The notes: a model not told the origin generated them from the letters alone. Numbered from the stretch's first letter, positions 24,511 to 33,667 are shown. The stretch: DNA of 64,000 nucleotides from JAUVPB01 sp965223695 (GCA_965223695.1 CBDCXJ010000003.1:32869-96868); one strand, 5' to 3'. Numbers and translations are program-made.

Positions 24511-26889
24511 CTAGTGCTCGAGCGCGATCAGCGAGGCCGTGACGATCGCCTCGGGCGAGAGATCGTAGGCGTCATAGACCGACGCGAGGTCACCAACCTG
24601 CCCGTACACATCGACGCCGAGCGGCACGGCGCGCATTCCCAGCGCGCTCCCGACCCAGGCAAGCGCGTGCGAGGCGCCATCGATCACAGTGACGATCGGC
24701 GAGCCGCGCAGCGCGGGCGGCACGAGCCGCTCGAGATGCGAGGGCGTGCGGCGGGCGCCGATGTCGTCGAGATGCGTCAGTCGCCGCGAGCGCCAATCCC
24801 GGTACGCGCGGTCAGGTGAGCTCAGGCAGAGGACGCCCGCCTTGACGTCCTCGTCGCGCTCGAGCGCCTCGGCGGCCAGGAGAACCTCGGGCACGATCGC
24901 GCCGCAGGTGACGATCACCACCGTGTCGACGCTCGGGCTCACCTCGCGTATCCAGTACCCGCCGAACAGGACGTCCTGGCGGACGGCTTCCTCGCCACGC
25001 CGCTCGACCAGCTCGGTGAACGGCGCCTGGACGACCGGCTTCGTCGTCAGCCGAAGGTAGAGCGACTCGCCGTCGGGCTCCTGCATCGCACGCAGATGGT
25101 CGAGCAGGATCCACTCGAGCTCGCGCGCGTAGGTGGGCTCGGCGTAGAGAACGCCCGGCAGCTCCATGCCGACGCTCGGAGTGATCGTCGACTGGTGGGC
25201 GCCACCCTCGCGTGAGAGCGAGACGCCCGACGGCGTTCCGAGCACGATGAAGCGCGAGCCCGAATACGTGCCGTAGAGCATGCCCTCGAGGCCGCGGATG
25301 ACGAACGGGTCGTACAGCGTTCCGATCGGGAACAAGAGCTCGCCCTGGTAGGCGCGCGTCATTCCCAGCTGGCCCAGGGCGAGGAACAGGTTCATCTCCG
25401 AGATCCCCAGCTCGATGTGCTGACCGCCGGGGCTGACTCGCCAGCTCAGCATCGACTCCTCGAGCTCGTCGTAGACCGGCTCCTCCTCGTGCCCGTAGAC
25501 CCCCACCTTGTTGATCCAACCGCCCAGGTTGGTCGAGACCGAGACGTCGGGAGAGACCGTGACGATGCGCTTCGCAAGCTCGTCGATGCGTGACAGGTCG
25601 AGCAGGGTGCGCCCGACCGCGGCCTGCGTCGAGGTCGCGGCTGGGTCCCGCGCTGAGATGGTCGCCGGAACGTCGATCGGCCGTGATGCAGGGCTGTCGA
25701 CCCGGGTCAGCCGCTCGCGCGCCCGCAGACAAAGCCCGGCTTCGGCGGTGCCCTCGGAGAAGGCGTCCCACTCGCTCGCCTCCGCGAGACCGAAGGAGTC
25801 TCGGAGGGCGTCGATCTGGTCGCCGCTCAGAAGCGCCGAGTGGTTCATCGGGTGCCCCGCGATCGGAAGCCCCCAACCCTTGATGGTGTATGCGAAGAGG
25901 ACGGTCGGGCGGCTGGTGTCGCGGCGGGCATCGGCGTACGCCTCGAGCAGGTCTTCGAGGTCATGGCCGCCGAGATCCTGTATCAGGGCCCCCTCCTCGC
26001 CGTGATACTCCTCGAGAAGGCGTCCGAGACGCGCGCGCTCGCCCGCACTCAGATCGCGCATGAGCGCTTCGTGCACGACCTCTTCGGATGCGCCGAACAG
26101 AGACTGATAGAGCTGGTTGGGCATCTCGTCGATGCGCCGGCGCAGAACATCGCCGCCCTCCTTGGCGTACGCCTCGCGCAGCCGGCGGCCGTACTTCAGC
26201 TCGATTACCTGCCAGCCACAGGTCGCAAACTGCTGCTGCAACTCGGCCGATTTGATGATCGGCACAACGCGGTCGAGGCTCTGGCGGTTCAGGTCGACGA
26301 CCCAGAGAACGTTGCCGAGATCGCGGGTCTGCGGCTCGATCACCGCCTCCCAGAGGTTGCCCTCGTCGAGCTCGGCGTCGCCGAGTAGCGAGATGAAACG
26401 GCCACCGGTTCCCTCGCCGAAGTGGTCGTCGACGTAGCGATCAGCGAGGGCGCCGAAGAGCGGCGCAGCGGAGCCGATACCGACCGAGCCGGTCGAGTAG
26501 TCGACCGGGAAATGATCCTTCGTCCGGCTCGGGTATGACTGCAGGCCGCCGAACTCGCGCAGGCGCGTCAGGTAGGAGCCGTCGAGCCTGCCAATGAGGT
26601 ACTCTATCGCGTGGAGCACTGGCGAGGCGTGCGGTTTCAGCGACACGAGATCCTCGGCGCGCAGATCGCGGAAGTACAACGCTGTCATCAGCGAGACCAT
26701 CGAAGCCGACGAGGCCTGATGCCCACCGACCTTCAGCTCATCGGTTTTCGCACGCTCGCGGTTCGCGTAGTCGACGATGCGCGTCGCAAGCCAGAGGACG
26801 CGTTTCTCGACCGAGCGGAGGGCCTCGAGCTGGGTCTTGGTAATCGCAGGCTCGTCTACCGATCCGGGCTCGGAGGCGACATCGGTCAC
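24511..26889 (-). CDS. Homodimeric pyruvate dehydrogenase E1-like / transketolase-like ThDP enzyme
   Basis: The 792-residue protein is related to AceE, the homodimeric E1 that decarboxylates pyruvate, although AceE is about 890 residues. The N-terminal KVGGHQASSASMVSLMTALY and the ThDP-binding segment starting GDAELDEGNLWEA and ending DLNRQSLD match this group. The second, pyrimidine-binding domain carries GISEMNLFLALGQLG with the activating Glu. No E2 or E3 gene is nearby, so it may work with a distant complex or as a stand-alone 2-oxoacid decarboxylase. GTG 26889 is the start. It is divergent from the DipZ gene. Confidence 0.85.
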   Translation of the reverse strand: MTDVASEPGSVDEPAITKTQLEALRSVEKRVLWLATRIVDYANRERAKTDELKVGGHQASSASMVSLMTALYFRDLRAEDLVSLKPHASPVLHAIEYLIGRLDGSYLTRLREFGGLQSYPSRTKDHFPVDYSTGSVGIGSAAPLFGALADRYVDDHFGEGTGGRFISLLGDAELDEGNLWEAVIEPQTRDLGNVLWVVDLNRQSLDRVVPIIKSAELQQQFATCGWQVIELKYGRRLREAYAKEGGDVLRRRIDEMPNQLYQSLFGASEEVVHEALMRDLSAGERARLGRLLEEYHGEEGALIQDLGGHDLEDLLEAYADARRDTSRPTVLFAYTIKGWGLPIAGHPMNHSALLSGDQIDALRDSFGLAEASEWDAFSEGTAEAGLCLRARERLTRVDSPASRPIDVPATISARDPAATSTQAAVGRTLLDLSRIDELAKRIVTVSPDVSVSTNLGGWINKVGVYGHEEEPVYDELEESMLSWRVSPGGQHIELGISEMNLFLALGQLGMTRAYQGELLFPIGTLYDPFVIRGLEGMLYGTYSGSRFIVLGTPSGVSLSREGGAHQSTITPSVGMELPGVLYAEPTYARELEWILLDHLRAMQEPDGESLYLRLTTKPVVQAPFTELVERRGEEAVRQDVLFGGYWIREVSPSVDTVVIVTCGAIVPEVLLAAEALERDEDVKAGVLCLSSPDRAYRDWRSRRLTHLDDIGARRTPSHLERLVPPALRGSPIVTVIDGASHALAWVGSALGMRAVPLGVDVYGQVGDLASVYDAYDLSPEAIVTASLIALEH

Positions 26890-26949
26890 AGCTCAAAGTG
26901 TAGTCGCGCCATGGAAAAACAGGCCTGTAAGGAACTGTTCAGAGCTCGC

Positions 26950-26966
26950 CTCTACCATCGGTAGAG
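26950..26966. promoter_or_regulatory. Perfect 7-bp inverted repeat between divergent genes
   Basis: CTCTACC-ATC-GGTAGAG lies in the 90-base gap between the E1-like gene and the DipZ gene, 13 bases before the latter's ATG. It could be an operator or a small mRNA hairpin affecting initiation. No known regulator motif is recognised. Confidence 0.35.
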
Positions 26967-26979
26967 AGCTTCCCGCGCT

Positions 26980-28839
26980 ATGGGCACACTGATCGGAATC
27001 GCGTTCGTTGCAGGCCTTGTCACGGCCATCTCGCCTTGCGTCTTGCCGGTGCTTCCGGTGATCTTCGCCGGCAGCGCGACCGGCTCATCGCGCCGGCCGT
27101 ACGCCGTGGTCGCGGGCCTGATCGTGAGCTTCACCCTTTTCACGCTGGTCGCCACGCTGATCCTCGACGCCCTCGGGCTTCCGCAAGACCTTCTTCGCAA
27201 CATCGCCATCGCGATCGTCATCGTCGTCGCGCTGTCACTCGTCTTCCCCTGGCTCGCGGACATCCTTGCGCGGCCGTTCCTGGCGCTGGGGCGACGCGCC
27301 CCACGCGAAGGCGGCGGTTTCGTCCTTGGCATGAGCCTCGGGCTGTTGTTCACGCCCTGCGCCGGTCCGATCATCGCCGCTGTCTCGGTCGTCGCCGCGA
27401 CACGCGAGTTCTCGGTCGAAGCCGTGCTCGTCACGCTCGCGTATGCGCTCGGCGCCGGGCTCGTCCTACTGGCGATCGCGATCGCCGCTCAGCGCGGGCT
27501 CTCGATGCCCTCGCTCCGCTCGCGGGCGCCGCAAATCCGACAGGCGCTCGGTGTGCTAATGGTCGGCGTTGCGATCGTGATGATCCTCGGACTCGACTCG
27601 CGGCTGGCCAGCAATGTGCCTGGCTACACACAGGCGCTGCAGGGACTCGAGGAGAGCGCGAGCGCGACGACGCGGATCGACAGCCTCGTCGACTCGGGGC
27701 CGAACGTGCTCGACGAGGAGGCGGCCCAGGCCGAGAGCGCCGAGGCGCCGCCTGATGGAGACGGCGGAGCCGCCGGAGACAGCGCCGGCGATGGCGGCGG
27801 GACGAGCGGGGCCGCAGAAGAGTCCACGGGCGCGACAGACGCGGCGCTCGCGGCCGCCCCCGAGGACGTACAACGCGAAGCCGAGCTCGCCACCAGCCTG
27901 CCCGACTTCGGGCCTGCACCCGACTTCGCCGGGATCGAGGGCTGGATCAACGCCGAGGGCTACTCCCTGGCCGATCTACGCGGCAAGGTCGTCCTGATCG
28001 ATTTCTGGACCTACTCCTGCATCAACTGCATTCGCACGTTTCCCCACCTCAAGCGATGGCACGAGCAGTACGCGGACGATGGTCTCGTGATCGTCGGCGT
28101 ACACACGCCGGAGTTCGCATTCGAGCGTGTGCCAGCCAACGTCGAGAACGCTGTCGAGGACTTCGGCATCGAATACGCGGTCGCGCTCGACCCCGACTTC
28201 GGCACCTGGCAGGCCTGGGGCAACCGCTTCTGGCCAGCCAAGTACTTCGTTGACGCCAACGGACATGTCCGCCACGGCCACTTCGGCGAGGGCGCCTACG
28301 AGGAGAGCGAAGAGGTGATCAGAGGCCTGCTTCGCGAGGCTGGCAACCTCGGGCCGCTCGACGATCTCGCCTCGCCCACGATCGACGATCGTACGCCGAC
28401 GAGCGCCCAGACTCCAGAGACCTACCTCGGATACCTGCGCATCGCGAACTACATCGGCGACGAGATCAGGCCCGACATTGAGAACGAGTACGAGAGCGGC
28501 GAGACACTCCCCGACAACGGCGTCACGCTCGACGGCAACTGGAGGGTCGACGAGGAGCGTGCGTTGGCCGGCGACCCGGTCGACGGCGTTCGGGCCGCGG
28601 TCCGCATCAGCTTCGTCGGCGAGGCGGTCCACCTCGTGATCGGGCCTGACGAGCAGGGTGGCGGCACGGTCGACGTCCTGCTCGACGGCGAGCCCGTGCA
28701 TACCGTCGAGATCGACAGCAACCGCCTCTACACGCTCGCCGAGGGCGAGCGCGACGAGTTCAAGCTGCTCGAGCTTCGCTTCAGCCCGGGCGTGTCTGGC
28801 TACGCGTTCACGTTCGGCAAGACGCAGCCGCTCTCGTAG
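26980..28839 (+). CDS. DipZ-type thiol-disulfide protein (CcdA + thioredoxin fusion)
   Basis: The 619-residue membrane protein carries reducing power from the cytoplasm to the outside, as CcdA/DsbD proteins do for cytochrome c maturation and oxidative folding. The CcdA part (about 1-210, six helices) has its two redox cysteines, Cys20 (ISPCVLP) and Cys127 (LLFTPCAGP). A Ser/Gly/Glu-rich linker follows (about 230-300). The thioredoxin/TlpA-like domain (about 305-445) has Cys347-x2-Cys350 (YSCINCIRTF). The last about 150 residues form a beta-rich extension as in mycobacterial DipZ. It is followed 118 bases later by a lipoprotein containing a cytochrome c domain, a likely client. Confidence 0.92.
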   Translation: MGTLIGIAFVAGLVTAISPCVLPVLPVIFAGSATGSSRRPYAVVAGLIVSFTLFTLVATLILDALGLPQDLLRNIAIAIVIVVALSLVFPWLADILARPFLALGRRAPREGGGFVLGMSLGLLFTPCAGPIIAAVSVVAATREFSVEAVLVTLAYALGAGLVLLAIAIAAQRGLSMPSLRSRAPQIRQALGVLMVGVAIVMILGLDSRLASNVPGYTQALQGLEESASATTRIDSLVDSGPNVLDEEAAQAESAEAPPDGDGGAAGDSAGDGGGTSGAAEESTGATDAALAAAPEDVQREAELATSLPDFGPAPDFAGIEGWINAEGYSLADLRGKVVLIDFWTYSCINCIRTFPHLKRWHEQYADDGLVIVGVHTPEFAFERVPANVENAVEDFGIEYAVALDPDFGTWQAWGNRFWPAKYFVDANGHVRHGHFGEGAYEESEEVIRGLLREAGNLGPLDDLASPTIDDRTPTSAQTPETYLGYLRIANYIGDEIRPDIENEYESGETLPDNGVTLDGNWRVDEERALAGDPVDGVRAAVRISFVGEAVHLVIGPDEQGGGTVDVLLDGEPVHTVEIDSNRLYTLAEGERDEFKLLELRFSPGVSGYAFTFGKTQPLS

Positions 28840-28957
28840 CGCGGCACTAACCGGCCGGCGCTGATGGCGTCCTAGAGTTTGGGCTCCCGGCCCGCGAGCA
28901 TCCGGCAGGCGCCGAGAGCGACGAACCGAACCACCCACCGAGAGGGAGGGGGCCGTT

Positions 28958-30361
28958 GTGAAAGACAAACGACGAATGCTGGTGCTGGTAGCGCTCTTGA
29001 TTGGAGTGCTCGCAGTCGTGGCCGCGGGTTGTGGCGGCGACGACAGCTCCAGCGAGCCGCCACCTCCGGCGGACACTCCGGCGGAGCCGCCTGCTGCTGA
29101 CCCACCCGCTGACCCGCCGGCTGATGCGGGCCCCGCCCTCAAGGTCGGGCTCGTCACAGACACGGGCGGCGTCAACGACCGCGGGTTCAACGAGTTCTCG
29201 ATCGCCGGTCTGGACGAGGCATCGGACGTGTTCGGGATCGAATCGCGCGTGTACGTCTCGGACTCGGAAGAGGACTACCTCCCCAACCTTCTCGCGGCCG
29301 CGAATGATGGAAACGATCTGGTGCTCGCCGTTGGCTTCCTCCTCCGGCCTACGACGATCGAAGTCGCCGCCGAGTTCCCCGACACCAAGTTCGCCGGAGT
29401 CGATCACTTCTACGGCACCGAAGGAGACGGGTTCTCGGGCTGCGAGGACGAGGGAACGTGCATCCTGCCGAACACCCTCGGTCTGCTGTTCCCGTCCGAG
29501 GAGTCGGGCTACGTCGCCGGCATCGTTGCTGCGCTGACAACCCAGACCGGCACCGTCTCGACCGTCGGCGGCATCAAGATCCCGCCCGTCGACAACTGGA
29601 TTGCCGGCTTCCAACAGGGCGCGCTGTCGGTGAACCCCGACATCACCCTGTTGAACGCCTACTCGCAGGACTTCGTCGACCAGGCGAAGTGCAAGGAGAT
29701 CGGCCTCGATCAGATCGCCCAGGGCTCTGACGTCGTGTTCCAGGTCGCCGGACAGTGCGGGCTTGGCGCCCTCGACGCCGCGGGCGAGCAAGGCGTCTTC
29801 GCGATCGGTGTCGACGTCGATCAGGGCTTCAAGGGTGACTACGTCCTGACGAGCGCACTGAAGCCCTTGCAGGTCTCGGTCTTCGACACGATCCAGTCGG
29901 TCGTCGAGGGCACCTACCAGGGCGGACAGCTGCTCAACTTCTCGGTTGCCGACTTCCCCGAGGCGCAGCTGCTGACGCCGGTCAGCGCCGACGTCTCTCA
30001 GGAAGCGCAGGACGCAGTTGCGGTCGCGATCGAGCAGTTGATCTCGGGCGAGATCGACCCGACAGCCGTTGTCGAAGAGGTTGGAGCGGCACCCGCCGAG
30101 CCAGCCGACAGCGGAGGCGGCGGTGACGCAGCCGCAGGCGCGAGTCTCTATCTCGAGGCTGGCTGCGGCAACTGCCACACGCTCGCCGACGCCGGAACGG
30201 ACGGAGCCGTCGGTCCGAACCTCGACAACTCGCAACCGTCGTTCGAGCTGGCCGTCGATCGCATGACGAACGGCTCCGGCCCCATGCCCTCGTTCCTCGA
30301 CGCTCTCGGCGAGGATGGCATCAACGACGTGGCGGCATACGTGGTCTCGGTAACCTCGTAG
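28958..30361 (+). CDS. BMP-family solute-binding lipoprotein fused to a C-terminal cytochrome c domain
   Basis: The 467-residue product starts with a lipoprotein signal (lipobox VAAGC, Cys25), then a Pro/Ala-rich linker (about 30-57). A BMP/PnrA-like solute-binding domain (about 60-365) follows, with VGLVTDTGGVNDRGFNEFS, the GYVAGIVAA hinge segment and the DVDQGFKGDYVLTSALK region. After a Gly-rich linker comes an about 80-residue class I cytochrome c domain: CGNCH at 403-407 (DNA at about 30164) and a candidate axial Met443 in GSGPMPSF. The GTG start has GGAGGGGG upstream. The family normally delivers nucleosides to ABC permeases; the heme domain is not part of it. The only matching permeases here are about 13 kb away (43-47 kb). 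A strong terminator follows. Confidence 0.9.
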   Translation: MKDKRRMLVLVALLIGVLAVVAAGCGGDDSSSEPPPPADTPAEPPAADPPADPPADAGPALKVGLVTDTGGVNDRGFNEFSIAGLDEASDVFGIESRVYVSDSEEDYLPNLLAAANDGNDLVLAVGFLLRPTTIEVAAEFPDTKFAGVDHFYGTEGDGFSGCEDEGTCILPNTLGLLFPSEESGYVAGIVAALTTQTGTVSTVGGIKIPPVDNWIAGFQQGALSVNPDITLLNAYSQDFVDQAKCKEIGLDQIAQGSDVVFQVAGQCGLGALDAAGEQGVFAIGVDVDQGFKGDYVLTSALKPLQVSVFDTIQSVVEGTYQGGQLLNFSVADFPEAQLLTPVSADVSQEAQDAVAVAIEQLISGEIDPTAVVEEVGAAPAEPADSGGGGDAAAGASLYLEAGCGNCHTLADAGTDGAVGPNLDNSQPSFELAVDRMTNGSGPMPSFLDALGEDGINDVAAYVVSVTS

Positions 30362-30388
30362 CTCGACTCAGCGATTCGATCTCACGGG

Positions 30389-30416
30389 GCGCCGCCGGCC
30401 ACTCGGCCGGCGGCGC
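30389..30416 (+). terminator. Intrinsic terminator-like hairpin
   Basis: A perfect 12-bp stem (GCGCCGCCGGCC with its complement) and an ACTC loop, followed by the moderately T-rich TCCTCGTTTCT. It lies just after the solute-binding/cytochrome gene and before the converging dehydrogenase gene. Confidence 0.7.
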
Positions 30417-30437
30417 TCCTCGTTTCTGGTCCTGGAT

Positions 30438-31214
30438 CTAGCCGCCCCAAATACCTGACACGAGGCCGCCGTCGATGACCAGCTGTGTGCCGGTCACCCA
30501 GGACGCGTCGTCCGAGCTCAGGAAGACGAAGCCATCCGCGATGTCGCGCGGCTTGCCCAGTCTCCCGAGCGGGTGGATCGACGTGGCGTACTCGCGCGAA
30601 GCGGCAGGGTCAGGCTGATCGGCGAAGTAGCCCTCGATCATCGGCGTCTCGATGAAGCCCGGGCAGATGCAGTTGACGCGAATGCCGGCCTTTGCGCCGT
30701 CGAGCGCCATGCACTTCGTGAGCATGATCACCCCGGCCTTCGACGCGCAGTAGGCCGCATCCGCCGGGATCGCCCAGATGCCGGCGATCGAGGCGGTCGA
30801 GGTGATCGATCCGCCGCCGCGCGCGATCAGGTGGGGCCAGGCCGCCTTCGATACGAGATAGACGCTCTTGAGGTTGGTGTCGAGCTCCTTGTCCCACTCG
30901 TCCTCTGGCATCTCGTGTGCGGTGCCCACGATCGTGACGCCCGCGTTGTTGATGACGCAGTCGATTCCGCCGAAGCGCTCGAGGAGCTCGTCGAGACCGG
31001 CGGTGATGCTCGCCGTCGACGTCACGTCGAGCTCGAGTCCAAGCGCACCGTCGCCGATCTCGGCCGCGGTCGCCTGTGCCCTGTCGCCGATCAGATCAGC
31101 GCAGGCGACAGCCGCGCCCTCTGACGCGAAGCGCAGTGCGGTTTCCTTTCCTATCCCCGAGCCTGCGCCCGTCACGAGCGCAACCTTGCCGTCGAGCCTT
31201 TGTGTTGTTGTCAT
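30438..31214 (-). CDS. SDR-family NAD(P)-dependent oxidoreductase
   Basis: A classical short-chain dehydrogenase of 258 residues from ATG 31214; the frame extends upstream, but only this start puts VALVTGAGSGIG near the N-terminus. It has the NNAG motif, the catalytic Ser in GSITSTASIAG, the YCASK Tyr-Lys pair and a C-terminal DGGLVSGIWGG. It is head-to-head with a second SDR (31303-32016) that shares the IWGG ending and the CPGF segment, so the two probably arose by duplication. The substrate is unknown. The shared 88-base gap may hold divergent promoters. Confidence 0.92.
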   Translation of the reverse strand: MTTTQRLDGKVALVTGAGSGIGKETALRFASEGAAVACADLIGDRAQATAAEIGDGALGLELDVTSTASITAGLDELLERFGGIDCVINNAGVTIVGTAHEMPEDEWDKELDTNLKSVYLVSKAAWPHLIARGGGSITSTASIAGIWAIPADAAYCASKAGVIMLTKCMALDGAKAGIRVNCICPGFIETPMIEGYFADQPDPAASREYATSIHPLGRLGKPRDIADGFVFLSSDDASWVTGTQLVIDGGLVSGIWGG

Positions 31215-31302
31215 GGGCAGGATCATCTCGCGGCTCGAGTGCGCGCGCAAGGCCGTACGACCCACTCGGTACGCTCACCGGGTGGCTGGAAGGGGAGCCC
31301 GC

Positions 31303-32016
31303 ATGGTCGGAAAGAAAGCCCTCGTCACCGGTGGCGGCTCCGGTATCGGGGCCTCGGTCGTCCGACGCTTTCGCGAGGAAGGAGCCGAGGTCGTCTCGGC
31401 CGATCTCAAGGGCGGCGACGTGGTCTGCGACGTCCGCTCGACCGAACAGGTCGACGCCGCCGTGGCCGAGACAGTCGAGCGCTTCGGTGGGCTCGACACG
31501 CTCGTCTGCAACGCCGGCCGCACCGTGGTCGGCGACCTCCGCGAGCTGTCAGAGGAGGAATGGGACGACGGTTTCGAGATCAACCTGAAAGGCATCTGGC
31601 GCTGCGCTCGCGCCGCCTGGCCACATCTGGCAGAAAAGGGCGGCACGATCACGTCGACCGCCTCGGTGGTCGGAATCTGGGCCTCCGAAGGGCAGGCGGC
31701 GTACTGCGTGACCAAAGCGGGCGTCGTGATGCTGACCAAGTGCCTGGCGCTCGACGCCGCCCGCGATGGCATCCGTGCCAACTGCGTCTGCCCGGGCTTC
31801 GTCGACACGCCGTTGCTCCAGAAGTTCATGGAACAGCAGGACGAGCCCGCGGCCGTGCGCGAGGCCGCGGTCAAGCTGCATCCGGTCGGCCGGCTCGGAA
31901 CCGCCGACGACGTCGCAGAGTCGTTCGTCTACCTGAGCTCTGACGAGTCGAGCTGGCTGAGCGGCGTTGCCCTCCGCGTCGATGGCGGGCTTGCGACCGG
32001 CATCTGGGGAGGCTGA
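31303..32016 (+). CDS. SDR-family oxidoreductase, paralogue of the divergent neighbour
   Basis: The 237-residue protein has the Rossmann motif ALVTGGGSGIG, CNAG, the catalytic Ser in ITSTASVVG and YCVTK. The start is ATG 31303 with AGGGGAG nine bases upstream; the longer open frame crossing the neighbour's 5' end is not coding. It is shorter than the divergent SDR because the beta2-beta3 region (SADLKGGDVVCDVRS) is trimmed. The last residues, DGGLATGIWGG, mirror those of the neighbour. A secreted-protein gene follows two bases after the stop. Confidence 0.92.
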   Translation: MVGKKALVTGGGSGIGASVVRRFREEGAEVVSADLKGGDVVCDVRSTEQVDAAVAETVERFGGLDTLVCNAGRTVVGDLRELSEEEWDDGFEINLKGIWRCARAAWPHLAEKGGTITSTASVVGIWASEGQAAYCVTKAGVVMLTKCLALDAARDGIRANCVCPGFVDTPLLQKFMEQQDEPAAVREAAVKLHPVGRLGTADDVAESFVYLSSDESSWLSGVALRVDGGLATGIWGG

Positions 32017-32018
32017 CG

Positions 32019-32750
32019 TTGCTGGGCGCCCGCGGGCTGGTGCTCGTAGCGACCGTGTCGGCGCTCGCCGCGGCGCTGCTCGTCCCGTCGCTGGCGTCGG
32101 GCTCCGTGCTGATCGCGAAGAACGCCCGCAAGGCAACCATCAAGGTGGCACAGAGCGGCGATGCCGAGATCGGCTGGACCGAGAAGGGCAAGCGCAAGAC
32201 ACTGGTCCTGCCGTTGCGTGGGAAGGTCCTGCCTGGCGCGACGATCGACAGCAAGAACGTCGCCAGGAAGAGCAAGAAATGGAAGCTGCCCTTCAAACCG
32301 ATCTTGCGTAAGGGGCCCAGGGGCTTCTTCTACGCGCTCCAGACCTGGCGACCGAAGCCCGGCGCACCGCCCGAGCTCCGGCTCTCGCGCTGGAAGGGGG
32401 CGCCGCCGCAGCTCACGATCGAGGCCGCGATCACCGGCGCCAAGGAGAGCGTCAGTGGGGGCGTGATGTTTCGAAAGAAGCCGGTATTCGGCAAGTCTCC
32501 GACCCCCGGCGGGCAGAAGCTGCAGCTCTTCGTGCTGATCGACTGCTTCGACTGTCCTTCTGCGAAGGGCGGGAAAGGGTGGGGTCGCAGAGCCGTCAAA
32601 GCGCTGAAGACGAAGGACGGGAAGTACAACCTCAAGCTGTTCGGGGACGTTGGCACTCGCTACCGAGCGCAGATCGCCGGACCCAACCGCGGGCTCCATC
32701 TCGGCCCCGATGTGCAGGCGGTCGCGAAGTCGGCCAAGCCACCCGAGTAA
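32019..32750 (+). CDS. Secreted basic protein, unknown function
   Basis: The 243-residue product starts at TTG 32019, two bases behind the SDR. It has a signal peptide (LVLVATVSALAAALLVP, cleavage near residue 27), and the mature protein is very rich in Lys and Gly (KGKRKTLVLPLRGKV, KSKKWKLPF). Two Cys in DCFDCPS could form a disulfide or bind metal. I do not recognise the family. The basic, beta-prone composition suggests an extracellular, wall-associated protein. Overlap with the SDR transcript may be only spatial. Confidence 0.6.
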   Translation: MLGARGLVLVATVSALAAALLVPSLASGSVLIAKNARKATIKVAQSGDAEIGWTEKGKRKTLVLPLRGKVLPGATIDSKNVARKSKKWKLPFKPILRKGPRGFFYALQTWRPKPGAPPELRLSRWKGAPPQLTIEAAITGAKESVSGGVMFRKKPVFGKSPTPGGQKLQLFVLIDCFDCPSAKGGKGWGRRAVKALKTKDGKYNLKLFGDVGTRYRAQIAGPNRGLHLGPDVQAVAKSAKPPE

Positions 32751-32764
32751 GGCGCGCCGAAGCG

Positions 32765-33667
32765 CTAGAAGCGCTCGGCGAGCGCGGCGACGACGGCGCC
32801 CCACGACTCGTGCATCGGGTCGATCAGGTGGAAGTGGTCGGCGCTTGCGAAGCCGAGCACGGTGACCTCCTCGGCACCGGCGAGCGCCGCGTAATCGGTG
32901 CTGAGGGTGATCGGAACGATCCTGTCTGCGTCGCCATGCACGATCAGCTGCTCGGCCGCGATCGGCAAGAGCTCGGACGGCGAGGCGATGGCGTAGGCCG
33001 CCGGGAGCTCGGCCGGCGCTCCGCCCATCAGGTCGGTGACGGCCGTTCCACCGACGCCCTGCTCGTGCGCTGCCGCCAGGTCGGGGACGGGCGCCTGGCC
33101 CACCGCGAGCGACACGCGTATCGCTGGATCGGCGCCAGGCGAGCCTGACGGAATCCGCTCGCGCTGGCCGGCCCATAGCGCGAGGTGTCCGCCCGCCGAA
33201 TGCCCGACGACGGCGACGCGGTCGGCATCGAGGCCGGTAGTACGGGCGAGCGCTTCGATGTGGTCTATCGCGGCGGGGACATCCTCCAGCGTGCCCGCGT
33301 AGCCACCGCCAGGCTGCCCAACCCGGCGATACTCGATGTTCCAGACGCCGTAGCCGCGCGCAACGAGATCCTCTGCGAGCGGCTCCATCAGCTCGAGCGA
33401 GAACTCGGCGCGCCAGAAGCCGCCGTGGATCAGCACGACCACCGGTCGTAGCCCGGTCTCGACACCCTCGCGCCCTGGTAGGTAGAGGTCGCCGAAGTGC
33501 TCGGGCTCGGAGCCGTACGAATGGCGCACGACGCCGCCGGCCTCGCTTTGTGTGGGTTGGCTCCGCGAAGCGCCGGCCGTCGAGTCGTTCCCGCCCGCGT
33601 CGCCTCCGCATGCGCTCGCGAGCGCGACTGCGCCGAGCACGAGGAAGCCGATGCCGAAAGCCCTCAT
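32765..33667 (-). CDS. Alpha/beta-hydrolase lipoprotein (BD-FAE/esterase-like)
   Basis: The 300-residue lipoprotein has lipobox LASAC (Cys20), a Ser/Gly linker and a hydrolase domain. The oxyanion-hole HGGFW lies at 81-85, the nucleophile Ser157 in GHSAGG, the acid in HGDADRIVP (probably Asp248), and His278 in ADHFHLID. This pattern matches carboxylesterase/feruloyl-esterase-like or kynurenine-formamidase-like members of the fold. It probably acts at the outer face of the membrane. Substrate is unknown. It converges with the preceding secreted-protein gene. Confidence 0.88.
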   Translation of the reverse strand: MRAFGIGFLVLGAVALASACGGDAGGNDSTAGASRSQPTQSEAGGVVRHSYGSEPEHFGDLYLPGREGVETGLRPVVVLIHGGFWRAEFSLELMEPLAEDLVARGYGVWNIEYRRVGQPGGGYAGTLEDVPAAIDHIEALARTTGLDADRVAVVGHSAGGHLALWAGQRERIPSGSPGADPAIRVSLAVGQAPVPDLAAAHEQGVGGTAVTDLMGGAPAELPAAYAIASPSELLPIAAEQLIVHGDADRIVPITLSTDYAALAGAEEVTVLGFASADHFHLIDPMHESWGAVVAALAERF

